From: CAYXFD01 sp964464175
GTDB taxonomy: Bacteria > Cloacimonadota > Cloacimonadia > Cloacimonadales > JAJBBL01
NCBI GenBank assembly: GCA_964464175.1
Contig: CAYXFD010000024.1
Location: forward strand, 1-46,947
Direction of reading: 5' to 3'
DNA length: 46,947 bases
Numbering within the stretch: the stretch's first letter is position 1; each line of letters starts with the position of its first letter. The translations under genes were made by a program, and so were the position numbers. This document shows, piece by piece, positions 34,301 through 42,204 of this stretch. The notes under the pieces were generated by a model, which did no database searches, had not been told where the DNA came from, and was given only the letters and a program-made list of their open reading frames with translations.

Positions 34301-36755
34301 ACAGATGGTCTATACGGCAGCCGAGATCAATGCCGCCGGTTTTTCAGGTGAGGGTTTGATTACTCATCTCGGCTTCTATGTGACCCAGGCGCCTCTACAC
34401 GATCTTCCAGATTTCCTGATTCGAATGAAACATACCACAGCAACCGACGCCTCAGCACATGATTCGGGACCCTATGAAACTGTCTATACCTCAGCATCCT
34501 ATTCCCCGGCAGCCGGAGGCTGGGATATGATCGTGCTCTCTGAACCGTTCGCCTGGAACGGGGTTGATAACATTCTTGTTGATACAGCCTTTGATCGTGT
34601 CTCGAGTTATAATTCCTCAGGTCAGCAGAGGATTTTTTCGGTTACGAACGGCTTCAGATATACCTGGTCGGATAATTCTGATCAAACAAATGCCAATACC
34701 GATACGGTTAGTAGTAATAAACCTCAGATAAAATTTGTTTTTCAGACTGAAGATCTGCCTCCTCTGAATCCTCCCCATAGTTTGACAGCAACACCCCGCT
34801 ATAACAGGGTAGAGCTGGAATGGGAAGCTCCGGCAGCAGCAAGAACCCGTGCCGTATTACGGGATAATGCCAGACTTCAGATTCTCGGTTACAATATCTA
34901 TCGCGACGGACTGAGGATTAATTCCGAAACAGTATCCGATACCCTGTACGATGATAATGATGTCAGTAACGGAGAGAGTTATCAGTACTATATAACCGCA
35001 CTTTATGGGATTGGAGAATCTGAGGCGTCTAATACTGTTACTGCAGTTCCTTACGAGCTCAATACACCCTCAAATCTGACTGCAAATCTGCAAAACCATC
35101 TGGTCGAACTGGAATGGGAAGCACCTCTCCCTCTCCGGAGCGGTAATACGGTGCGGTTGAATTCCAGGCTCGTTCTAACCGGGTACAATGTTTACCGGAA
35201 CGATCTCTTGCTCAACCCTGAACCGGTGGCTGAGGAATTTTTCAGTGATAATGAGGTGGAGCCCGGAATATCTTATCAATATTTCGTAACTGCTCTTTAC
35301 GATGAGGGGGAATCGAATCCCTCAAATACAGTCGAGGCAGTACCTTTTGAACTACCTGTGCCTTACGGGCTGACGGCTGAATCGATTGAAGACTATGTTT
35401 ACATAGACTGGAAAGAACCCCTGATCGGAACTTTGATCCATTGGGATAACGGAGAGAATTATACCGGCATCGGTAATAATGGTCCCTTGCAGTTCAAGGC
35501 AGCGATCCGTTTCTCACCGGAAGATCTGGCAGCTATGGTTGGTCCTGATAACTACCTGACCAAGATCAGCTTCTTCCCGCGAGTTGCCAATGCTCTTTAT
35601 GAACTGAATGTCTGGACAGGAGGAACAGCTTCTGAACCGGGAACTCTGGTTTTGGAACAGCCGGTATCTTCACTCCGGATCAACAGCTGGAATACAATTG
35701 ACTTGCTTACCCCGGTACCTATAGACACTGAACAGGAGTTATGGTTTGGTTATTCGATAGATACCCAGACCGGTCTTCCTGCCGGTTGTGACAGCGGCCC
35801 AGCCGTCAACGGCTCCGGTAATATGATGTTCTTTAACGGGGAATGGACAACCCTCTTAGCTTCAGGTTCCAGCTTAGATTATAACTGGAATATTCAAGGT
35901 CTGGCAGAGAATCCGGAAGAGGAGGAGCAGAGACTAAGCAGGAGTTTTGATCTTTTGGGCTTTAATCTCTATCGTGACGGTGAACTTTTAAATCCCGAAC
36001 CATTGACTACATCCGGACATTACGATCATAATGTGGTTGCCAACCAGACTTATTCTTACTATGTAACGGCACTATATGCGGAGGGAGAATCAGATCCCAC
36101 GGAAACAGTCGAACTGACCGTGCAGTATGTCCCGGAGATCAATGTGAATATAGAAGAGATATCGAAAGAGATATTTACCGGAGAGACAGATGATTCTCTG
36201 TTTCTGATCAACAATGAAGGGTACGAAACTTTGTTTTTTAACATCGAGATCACCGCTGCCGGAAGTGAAACCCTTTCTCATCCCTCCTCACCAAACCGGG
36301 CAAGAGAAGAGATAACCTGGCTCTCTGTTTCTCCTTCCCAGGGGGCAGTGCCGGTAGGAGATTCTCTCTGGATCGATATCCATTTTAATCTCTCTGATCT
36401 CCCCGATGGGGAATATGAAGCCCAGTTGACCATAAACTCCAACGACCCGGAGACTCCTCAGCTGATAATTCCCGTTTACCTTACTGCCCTCAGCCCCGAA
36501 CTGGCTGTTCCGGAGAATTTAACGGTAACGATAGAGAATAATGTCTTAACCATTTCCTGGGATGCAGTTCTCAATGCCGATTATTATCTCGTAGAAGCAT
36601 CTTCAGATTTGGATTCGGTCTTTTCCGGGATCAGTTCCGAACGGGGATATTTCAGTGAGGAAGAGAACCGGATAAGCTGGACCACTGATATCAGTGAAGA
36701 AGAAAGCTACATGTTCTTCAGAGTGAAAGCTGTAAGAGATTTGTCCGGGAACTGA
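31383..36755 (+). CDS. Giant exported S8 subtilisin-like protease with multi-domain tail, no sorting domain
   Basis: A 1790-aa secreted protein. Signal peptide (1-21), pro-region (about 32-160) and S8 domain (about 165-490) with Asp213, His247, Asn352 and Ser422, all intact. Residues about 495-700 form two CARDB/NEW-like Ig domains. A jelly-roll-like region (about 720-860) follows, then Fn3, then a beta domain with IEIGSGTN. The module at 1133-1790 contains Fn3 domains with Arg-rich loops, a GENYTGIGNNGPLQFKAAIR domain, another Fn3, a BACON/choice-of-anchor-D-like domain (TWLSVSPSQG) and a final Fn3-like domain ending FFRVKAV. That module is shared with the M6 protein at 36930. It lacks a YPNPFNP domain. 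A clear terminator follows. Confidence 0.92.
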   Translation: MFRKVLVLLTIIIFSLITLLSASQESIRFGERPFIDIYKVSEGAMEEGWIRIKFQEQYTEHLDNVPVSRDENGRVLFSIPEIDELNRYYEVTSITKLFTSPALKNDYEWRHRQWGFHLWYEIHYETKEDIRDIVMAYRSLESMISWAEPEYKKRLLSESIEPLRWEPNDPRLDEQWHYNNTGQQNGTPGKDISLFTAWDIEKGLDDVIVAVIDGGIDHNHNDLTANMWPGIGYNFVNGSSTIAPHNHGTHVAGTIAAVNNNNTGVAGVAGGSGSGDGVRLMSCQVFTSSSSGGFHLAPVYAADEGAAISQNSWGYTSVGVYDQTTLDAIDYFNANGGGEVMTGGITIFAAGNENDNGAWYPGYYAGAFSVAATNNQDQKSWYSTYGTWVDISAPGGETNSVTARGVLSTLNNNSYGFYQGTSMACPHASGVAALILSYAYRNGAILTSAEVADLLRDTTDDHYAVNPGYLGELGTGRLNAHAALLEVTPPDGPFVRLEDYSLTGNQSNTPQNNEIIDIDLVLENIGNEPAYNVLAQLSTDSDEVTILENQENFGTIAASASVTRPNAFQIQTAADIEDQTTLAFSILITSGSDSWTSVFSFEVNAPHLDVAGLTIEDPAPGGNSNGRLDPGETVSMIFNIDNAGQTGSQSGTALLEADHPEVTLVSSVENIPALLPGYSAEATYAVIIGEGIDLGTVVDFTLTMSYGDHTSQYIRSLPVGIVLEDFETGDFSSFPWSFSGNQDWQIVSDTVYEGSYSAKSGIIAHSQTTSMEVTMNIAANGEISFYRKVSSESSYDYLRFYIDGVQQEEWAGELDWSEVSYPVTAGERTFRWTYIKDGSVSTGSDCAWIDYIVFPELTSDDAPRNLTASAGNGYVTLNWETPQGLSPLSYNVYRNSSSLINTELLTYTDNSVVNGLTYEYYVTALYTEGESEPSNIVSATPAATINIEIGSGTNTNGTTQAAPVNIWYRSLRGQMVYTAAEINAAGFSGEGLITHLGFYVTQAPLHDLPDFLIRMKHTTATDASAHDSGPYETVYTSASYSPAAGGWDMIVLSEPFAWNGVDNILVDTAFDRVSSYNSSGQQRIFSVTNGFRYTWSDNSDQTNANTDTVSSNKPQIKFVFQTEDLPPLNPPHSLTATPRYNRVELEWEAPAAARTRAVLRDNARLQILGYNIYRDGLRINSETVSDTLYDDNDVSNGESYQYYITALYGIGESEASNTVTAVPYELNTPSNLTANLQNHLVELEWEAPLPLRSGNTVRLNSRLVLTGYNVYRNDLLLNPEPVAEEFFSDNEVEPGISYQYFVTALYDEGESNPSNTVEAVPFELPVPYGLTAESIEDYVYIDWKEPLIGTLIHWDNGENYTGIGNNGPLQFKAAIRFSPEDLAAMVGPDNYLTKISFFPRVANALYELNVWTGGTASEPGTLVLEQPVSSLRINSWNTIDLLTPVPIDTEQELWFGYSIDTQTGLPAGCDSGPAVNGSGNMMFFNGEWTTLLASGSSLDYNWNIQGLAENPEEEEQRLSRSFDLLGFNLYRDGELLNPEPLTTSGHYDHNVVANQTYSYYVTALYAEGESDPTETVELTVQYVPEINVNIEEISKEIFTGETDDSLFLINNEGYETLFFNIEITAAGSETLSHPSSPNRAREEITWLSVSPSQGAVPVGDSLWIDIHFNLSDLPDGEYEAQLTINSNDPETPQLIIPVYLTALSPELAVPENLTVTIENNVLTISWDAVLNADYYLVEASSDLDSVFSGISSERGYFSEEENRISWTTDISEEESYMFFRVKAVRDLSGN

Positions 36756-36781
36756 TAAAACAAGTTATACTTAACTTTTGG

Positions 36782-36808
36782 GGGACAGTGTAAAAGCTGT
36801 CCCTTTTT
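36782..36808 (+). terminator. Intrinsic terminator after the 31383 protease gene
   Basis: GGGACAG (36782-36788), an 8-base loop, CTGTCCC (36797-36803), then TTTTT. Confidence 0.88.
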
Positions 36809-36877
36809 CGTTTTCGGAGCGGCAGCAACATTTGCATTATTGACATCAATCTGCACTTTCTCAAACTTGTTTCCAAA

Positions 36878-36907
36878 TTACGTAAAATCTCTTGTAGTCT
36901 CTATAAT
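36878..36907 (+). promoter_or_regulatory. Candidate promoter for the M6 protease gene
   Basis: TTACGT (36878-36883) and TATAAT (36902-36907) are 18 bases apart, ending 22 bases before the ATG. A separate TTGACA at 36840 could be an alternative box. Confidence 0.4.
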
Positions 36908-36929
36908 ATAAGGATAGAAGGAGCGTTAG

Positions 36930-39900
36930 ATGAAGTGGAAAGGAATAGTTTTCGCAGTTTCCATAGTCTTGATAAACTTTATTTCTGCCGGGTTACCGGC
37001 TGCTTATTTCGAGTTTTTCCCCGCTGAAGTAACTCAACCTGACGGGGAAGTCATAAAGTGTTACTCTTCCGGTGATGAGTTTTTCAACTGGCTGCATGAT
37101 GAAGCCGGTTATACCATCATAGCCGGGGAAGACGGATATTATTATTACGGAATAAGAGATGGTGAACAGGTTACCGCTTCGGAATACCGGGTAAACAGTG
37201 TTGCCCCTTCCCAGGCCGGAATTGAACCCCGGGTTGTTATCTCTGAAAGAGTTTATCAGGAAAGAAGAAGAGTATTTGAAGAACCGATGAAGCGTTCTTC
37301 GATCAGAGCACCACATACCGGTATAATGAATAACCTGGTCATCTATATCAGGTTTTCGGACGATCCGGAGTTTACTATCCCCCGTTCCGAGTATGACAAT
37401 GATTTTAACGATACCAGCGGTTCCTCGGTCAGAAACTATTTTCAGGAAGTTTCCTACAATCAGCTCGATATGATCAGTCATCATTATCCAATCTGTGATC
37501 TGACTACTAATCTCTCCTATCAGGACAGTAATCCCCGCAGCTATTATCAACCATACCATGAAGTCAATAATCCGAACGGCTATTCCGGAGGAGACAGCGG
37601 TACCGAAAGGAGAACAAGAGAACATACCCTTTTGCAGAATGCCATTCTGGCTGTCAGAGACCAGGTTCCGGCAGCTATGAATATCGATGGAGATGATGAT
37701 GGACACGTTGATAACGTCAGTTTTATTATCAGAGGTAACTCCGGCAGCTGGGCTCAGCTTCTCTGGGCACACCGCTGGGCTCTTTATACCTACGATGTGA
37801 GGATAAACAATAAGCGGGTCTGGGATTATACCTTCCAGCCGGAAAACCAGACTTCGGTAAGGGTTCTTTGTCACGAGCTTTTTCACGCTTTAGGAGCACC
37901 CGATCTCTATCACTATACCTCTTCCGGTTTTACTCCCGTTGGTCCCTGGGATCTTATGCAGTCCGGTTTCGTGCACATGGGAGCCTGGATGAAGTATAAG
38001 TATGCAGATCAGAACTGGATTACCAATATACCGGAGATTACAACCTCCGGAACCTATACCCTTAATCCTCTTACCTCAGCAACGAATAACGTCTTTAAAA
38101 TAGCCTCTCCCTATACAGCCTCGGAGTTCTTTATCCTGGAATACCGCAAACAAACAGGCCTCTATGAATCTAATCTTCCCGGTTCCGGATTGCTTATCTA
38201 CAGAATTGACCCCTCTATCAACGGAAATGCCCAGGGACCTCCCGATGAGGTATATCTCTATCGGCTGAACGGTACTCCTGATACCAATGGTACGGTCAAT
38301 TCCGCTCATTACAGCAGTAATACAGGCAGGATAGAGATAAACGATTTTTCCACTAACCCGGTCAGTTTTCTTGCCAATGGTGACATGGGAGGTTTACACA
38401 TTCACTCCATCGGAGCGGCAGAAAATACCATCAGTTTCACGGTCAATATTGATTTACTGCCGGTAACCGTGACAGATCCGCTTCCTTATGATGATTCTTT
38501 TTTCTCTTATCTGAATACCGAGTTTAGCTGGACCGGCGGTGCCGGAGCAAACGGATACAATCTTTCTCTCTGGCAGGAAAATCCCTTCCAATATGTGATA
38601 GAAGATCTTTTTATCGAGAATAACTCCTATCAGTTAACAGAGCCGCTGCAGTCGCTGACAACCTATTATTGGCAGGTAGATGCCGTTAATCTTCACGGTA
38701 CCGCTGCCGGAGATATCTGGTCATTTACGACCGGTACGGAAGAAGGACCTGCCACGGTTGACGTCGGCGACGGCACCGGAACTTCCTATTATATTCCTCT
38801 GAACATGTACTGGAAAAACAGTTTGTCCCAAACGATCTATTATACCGGAGAGATAGAAAACACCGGTACGGTTTTCAAATTGAGTTATTATAATAACTTC
38901 ACTTCCGACTTGCAGAATAAGCCGGTAAAGATCTGGCTGGGTGAAACTGCTCTAACAGATTTAAGCAGCGGCTGGATCCCTTCCACAGCACTTGAACTTG
39001 TCTTTGACGGCACCCTGAACTTCCCCTCCGGAGAGAACGAGATAGATATCCTGCTGCAGAATCCCTATCAGTATGAAGGGCAAAACCTGGTCGTTATGGT
39101 CAACAGACCGATGGACAGCCAGTATCACAGCTCAAACGACAAGTTTTATGTGACCACGACCACTGATAATAACCGAACCCGTTACCTGCAATCTGATACC
39201 ACTGCTTTCGACCCTGCCAATCCCAGCGGCGGCACGCTTAGCAGCCTTATAGCCAATATTAAGATATCGATGCAAAGCGATGAGGCAGATCAGCCGGAGA
39301 TTCTCCTAACTCTTCCCGAGGTTAATAAAGCCATGGCCGAAGAAGCTCTGAACAGTGTGCATTTTCCGGTTAATAATCCCGGTAGCGGTGAATTGGAATA
39401 CAGGATATCTATCAGTCCCGGGTCAAGAAACAGGGGGGCTTCCGATCGGAGTATAGAGGGTTCTACCCTGACCTGTGACCAGGATAGTTTTTCTGCCGGC
39501 TCGACGATTGACTGGACGTTTACGGTTTTCAATGCCAGTACCGACAACGAATGGTTACGGGACATCCGGATCGATTTCCCTGACGGAGTTACTGTAAATT
39601 CGGCAACACCTTTTACCGGAGGAAGCGGTGGGACAATGAATCCCGATATTACGAGCGGAAACGGCATAGAGATCCATTGGCACGGTTCCGGTTCAAGTAA
39701 CTGGGGTGTTGTCTATCCCAATGAGACTGCGGTCGCCACGGTCAATGTCTCGATCTCCCCTTCCTTCTCAGGCTCGATAAGTCTTCCCTATCAGATTGAC
39801 GGCGATATCTGGGGTTTAGCGCCCCACACCGTTACCGGGACAATAACTTTAGAGATCGATTACGAAAACATCGATTGGCTCACCGTAACACCCCTGACAG

Positions 39901-42053
39901 GTACGGTAGAACCGGGAATGTCACTACCTCTTCTGCTGGAATTCGATTCTCAGCAACTGATTCTCGGAGAGTACTCCAAAACCATCGTTATTACCTCCAA
40001 TGATCCTGATAATCCCCGGCTCTTTGTTCCGGTCAATCTCACGGTAACCGATCAGATTTTATCTCCCCCGCAGAGTTTAACGGCAACACCCCGCCATAGC
40101 AGGGTAGAACTGGAATGGGAAGAACCGGCGGCAGCAAGAACCCGTGCCGTATTACGGGATGATGCCAGACTTCAGGTTCTCGGTTACAATATCTATCGCA
40201 ACGGTTTGAGGATTAATTCCGAAACAGTTGCCGAAACTCTCTATGAAGACAACGATGTCAGCAACGGAGAGAGTTATCAGTACTATATAACCACTCTTTA
40301 TGAGATTGGAGAATCTGAGGCGTCTAATACAGCTGTTGCCGTTCCTTACGATCTCCATACACCTTTAAATCTAACTGCGAATCTGCAAAACCGTCTGGTC
40401 GAACTGGAATGGGAAGCACCCCTCCCTCTCCGGAGAGGGAATACGACCCGCCTGAATTCCAGACTCGTTCTGACCGGATACAATGTTTACCGGGACGATC
40501 TATTGCTCAATCCTGAGCCGGTTGCTGATGAATTTTATAGTGATAGCGATGTAGAGCCCGGAATATCTTATCAATATTTCGTAACCGCCCTTTACGATGA
40601 AGGGGAATCAGAACCTTCCAATAGTATCGACGTCGTTCCTTTCGAATTGCCGCTCCCTTACGGATTGACGGCTGCAGCGATAGACAGTTATATCCACGTT
40701 AACTGGCAGGAACCTTTGATCGGAACCTGGATCCATTGGGATAACGGAGAGAATTATACCGGCATCGGTAATAATGGTCCCTTGCAATTCAAGGCAGCGA
40801 TCCGTTTCTCACCGGAAGATCTGGCAGCTATGGCTGGTCCTGATAACTACCTGACCAAGATCAGCTTTTTCCCAAGAGTTGCCGATGCCCTTTATGAACT
40901 GAATGTCTGGACAGGGGGAACGGCTTCTGAACCGGGGACTCTGGTTTTGGAACAGCCGGTATCTTCACCCCAGATAAACACCTGGAATACTATCGAACTG
41001 CTTACTCCGGTACCTATAGACACTGAACAGGAACTATGGATTGGTTATTCGGTGGCTACCCAGACCGGTCTTCCTGCCGGTTGTGACAGCGGTCCAGCCG
41101 TCAACGGCTCCGGTAATATGATGTTCTTTAACGGGGAATGGACAACCCTCTTAGCTTTGGGTTCCAGCTTAGATTATAACTGGAATATTCAGGGCTATGT
41201 TGAGAACCCGGAAGAGGAGGTCCCAAGGCTAAGCGAGAGCTTTGTTCTCTTGGGCTTTAATCTCTATCGTGACGGTGAACCTTTAAATACCGAACCTCTG
41301 ACAGCTGCCTGGTATAACGATTATGATATTAGCAGCGGTCAGACTTATTCATACTATGTTACGGCACTATATCCGGAGGGAGAGTCAGATCCCACGGAAA
41401 CAGTCGAACTGACCGTGCAGTTTGTCCCGGAGATCAACGTGAACATCGAAGATATCTCAAAAGAGATATTTGCCGGAGAGACAGATGATTCTCTGTTTCT
41501 TGTTTATAACGAAGGGAATGGAGCTTTGTTTTTCACTATCGACATCACCTATACCCGGGGCGAAATGCTTTCCCGTCTGCTCTCCTCAGACGAGGCAAGA
41601 GAAGAAACAGCCTGGCTCTCCGTCTATCCTTCGGCAGGGGCTGTACCGGTAAGTGATTCCCTGCGGATCGATCTCGATTTCGACCTCTCTGAACTCACCG
41701 AAGGGGACTATGAAGCCCAGTTGAACATAAACTGCAACGACCCGGAGACCCCTCAAATTATCATACCGGTTTATCTTGCAGCTCTCAATCCCGAGCTGTC
41801 ACCTCCCGAAAATATAACGATCTCTCTCGAGGAGGGCTGGCTTATCATCTCCTGGGATGAGGTTACCTATGCCGATTACTATCTCATCGAACAGACAGAT
41901 GATATTAGTTCGGAATACACAGTCCTGGACCCCGGTATTGGTCTGTTTACAACTGAAGGGAACAGAGTTATCTGGTCACGGGAAATGAACGCTGAAGAAC
42001 CGAGACTCTTCTTCAGAGTGAAAGCAGTAAGAGAGACCAGCCGGCAGAGATGA
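36930..42053 (+). CDS. Giant exported M6-type metalloprotease with multi-domain tail, no sorting domain
   Basis: A 1707-aa protein. The signal peptide ends near ISAGLPA. A pro-region follows (about 25-125), rich in basic residues at its end (RRR, then KRSSIR), possibly cleaved there. The M6 (immune inhibitor A-like) catalytic domain has VDNVSFIIRG, then His315-Glu316-x-x-His319 in HELFHALGAPDLYH and the Met-turn-like GPWDLMQSG. Further domains are an Fn3-like one (about 515-600), a VDVGDGTGTS beta domain (about 605-785), a DUF11-like region (about 830-970) and a WLTVTP Ig domain. The 1049-1707 module is nearly the same as 1133-1790 of the preceding S8 protease. No sorting domain is present; it ends FFRVKAVRETSRQR. 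Confidence 0.92.
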   Translation: MKWKGIVFAVSIVLINFISAGLPAAYFEFFPAEVTQPDGEVIKCYSSGDEFFNWLHDEAGYTIIAGEDGYYYYGIRDGEQVTASEYRVNSVAPSQAGIEPRVVISERVYQERRRVFEEPMKRSSIRAPHTGIMNNLVIYIRFSDDPEFTIPRSEYDNDFNDTSGSSVRNYFQEVSYNQLDMISHHYPICDLTTNLSYQDSNPRSYYQPYHEVNNPNGYSGGDSGTERRTREHTLLQNAILAVRDQVPAAMNIDGDDDGHVDNVSFIIRGNSGSWAQLLWAHRWALYTYDVRINNKRVWDYTFQPENQTSVRVLCHELFHALGAPDLYHYTSSGFTPVGPWDLMQSGFVHMGAWMKYKYADQNWITNIPEITTSGTYTLNPLTSATNNVFKIASPYTASEFFILEYRKQTGLYESNLPGSGLLIYRIDPSINGNAQGPPDEVYLYRLNGTPDTNGTVNSAHYSSNTGRIEINDFSTNPVSFLANGDMGGLHIHSIGAAENTISFTVNIDLLPVTVTDPLPYDDSFFSYLNTEFSWTGGAGANGYNLSLWQENPFQYVIEDLFIENNSYQLTEPLQSLTTYYWQVDAVNLHGTAAGDIWSFTTGTEEGPATVDVGDGTGTSYYIPLNMYWKNSLSQTIYYTGEIENTGTVFKLSYYNNFTSDLQNKPVKIWLGETALTDLSSGWIPSTALELVFDGTLNFPSGENEIDILLQNPYQYEGQNLVVMVNRPMDSQYHSSNDKFYVTTTTDNNRTRYLQSDTTAFDPANPSGGTLSSLIANIKISMQSDEADQPEILLTLPEVNKAMAEEALNSVHFPVNNPGSGELEYRISISPGSRNRGASDRSIEGSTLTCDQDSFSAGSTIDWTFTVFNASTDNEWLRDIRIDFPDGVTVNSATPFTGGSGGTMNPDITSGNGIEIHWHGSGSSNWGVVYPNETAVATVNVSISPSFSGSISLPYQIDGDIWGLAPHTVTGTITLEIDYENIDWLTVTPLTGTVEPGMSLPLLLEFDSQQLILGEYSKTIVITSNDPDNPRLFVPVNLTVTDQILSPPQSLTATPRHSRVELEWEEPAAARTRAVLRDDARLQVLGYNIYRNGLRINSETVAETLYEDNDVSNGESYQYYITTLYEIGESEASNTAVAVPYDLHTPLNLTANLQNRLVELEWEAPLPLRRGNTTRLNSRLVLTGYNVYRDDLLLNPEPVADEFYSDSDVEPGISYQYFVTALYDEGESEPSNSIDVVPFELPLPYGLTAAAIDSYIHVNWQEPLIGTWIHWDNGENYTGIGNNGPLQFKAAIRFSPEDLAAMAGPDNYLTKISFFPRVADALYELNVWTGGTASEPGTLVLEQPVSSPQINTWNTIELLTPVPIDTEQELWIGYSVATQTGLPAGCDSGPAVNGSGNMMFFNGEWTTLLALGSSLDYNWNIQGYVENPEEEVPRLSESFVLLGFNLYRDGEPLNTEPLTAAWYNDYDISSGQTYSYYVTALYPEGESDPTETVELTVQFVPEINVNIEDISKEIFAGETDDSLFLVYNEGNGALFFTIDITYTRGEMLSRLLSSDEAREETAWLSVYPSAGAVPVSDSLRIDLDFDLSELTEGDYEAQLNINCNDPETPQIIIPVYLAALNPELSPPENITISLEEGWLIISWDEVTYADYYLIEQTDDISSEYTVLDPGIGLFTTEGNRVIWSREMNAEEPRLFFRVKAVRETSRQR

Positions 42054-42204
42054 TCGGCGGAGAAAGGAAAACGCTTATTTCTCTCTCTCTTGCAGAAATA
42101 AATAGTCCGGTTTGGAAGTTATCTTGCTCTTTAAGCTGAACTATATGAAGAAATTTTATCTTAACGTAAAAAAATATACAAAGGAGTGAGATAAGAATCA
42201 GATC

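Noticed and set aside
36993..37886. 297-codon minus-strand frame opposite the M6 protease
   Set aside because: Antisense shadow of a clear protease gene; low-complexity composition and no start signals.
42075..42101. Terminator after the M6 gene (TTATTTCT/AGAAATAA)
   Set aside because: The stem is AT-rich and no T run follows, so termination is not supported.
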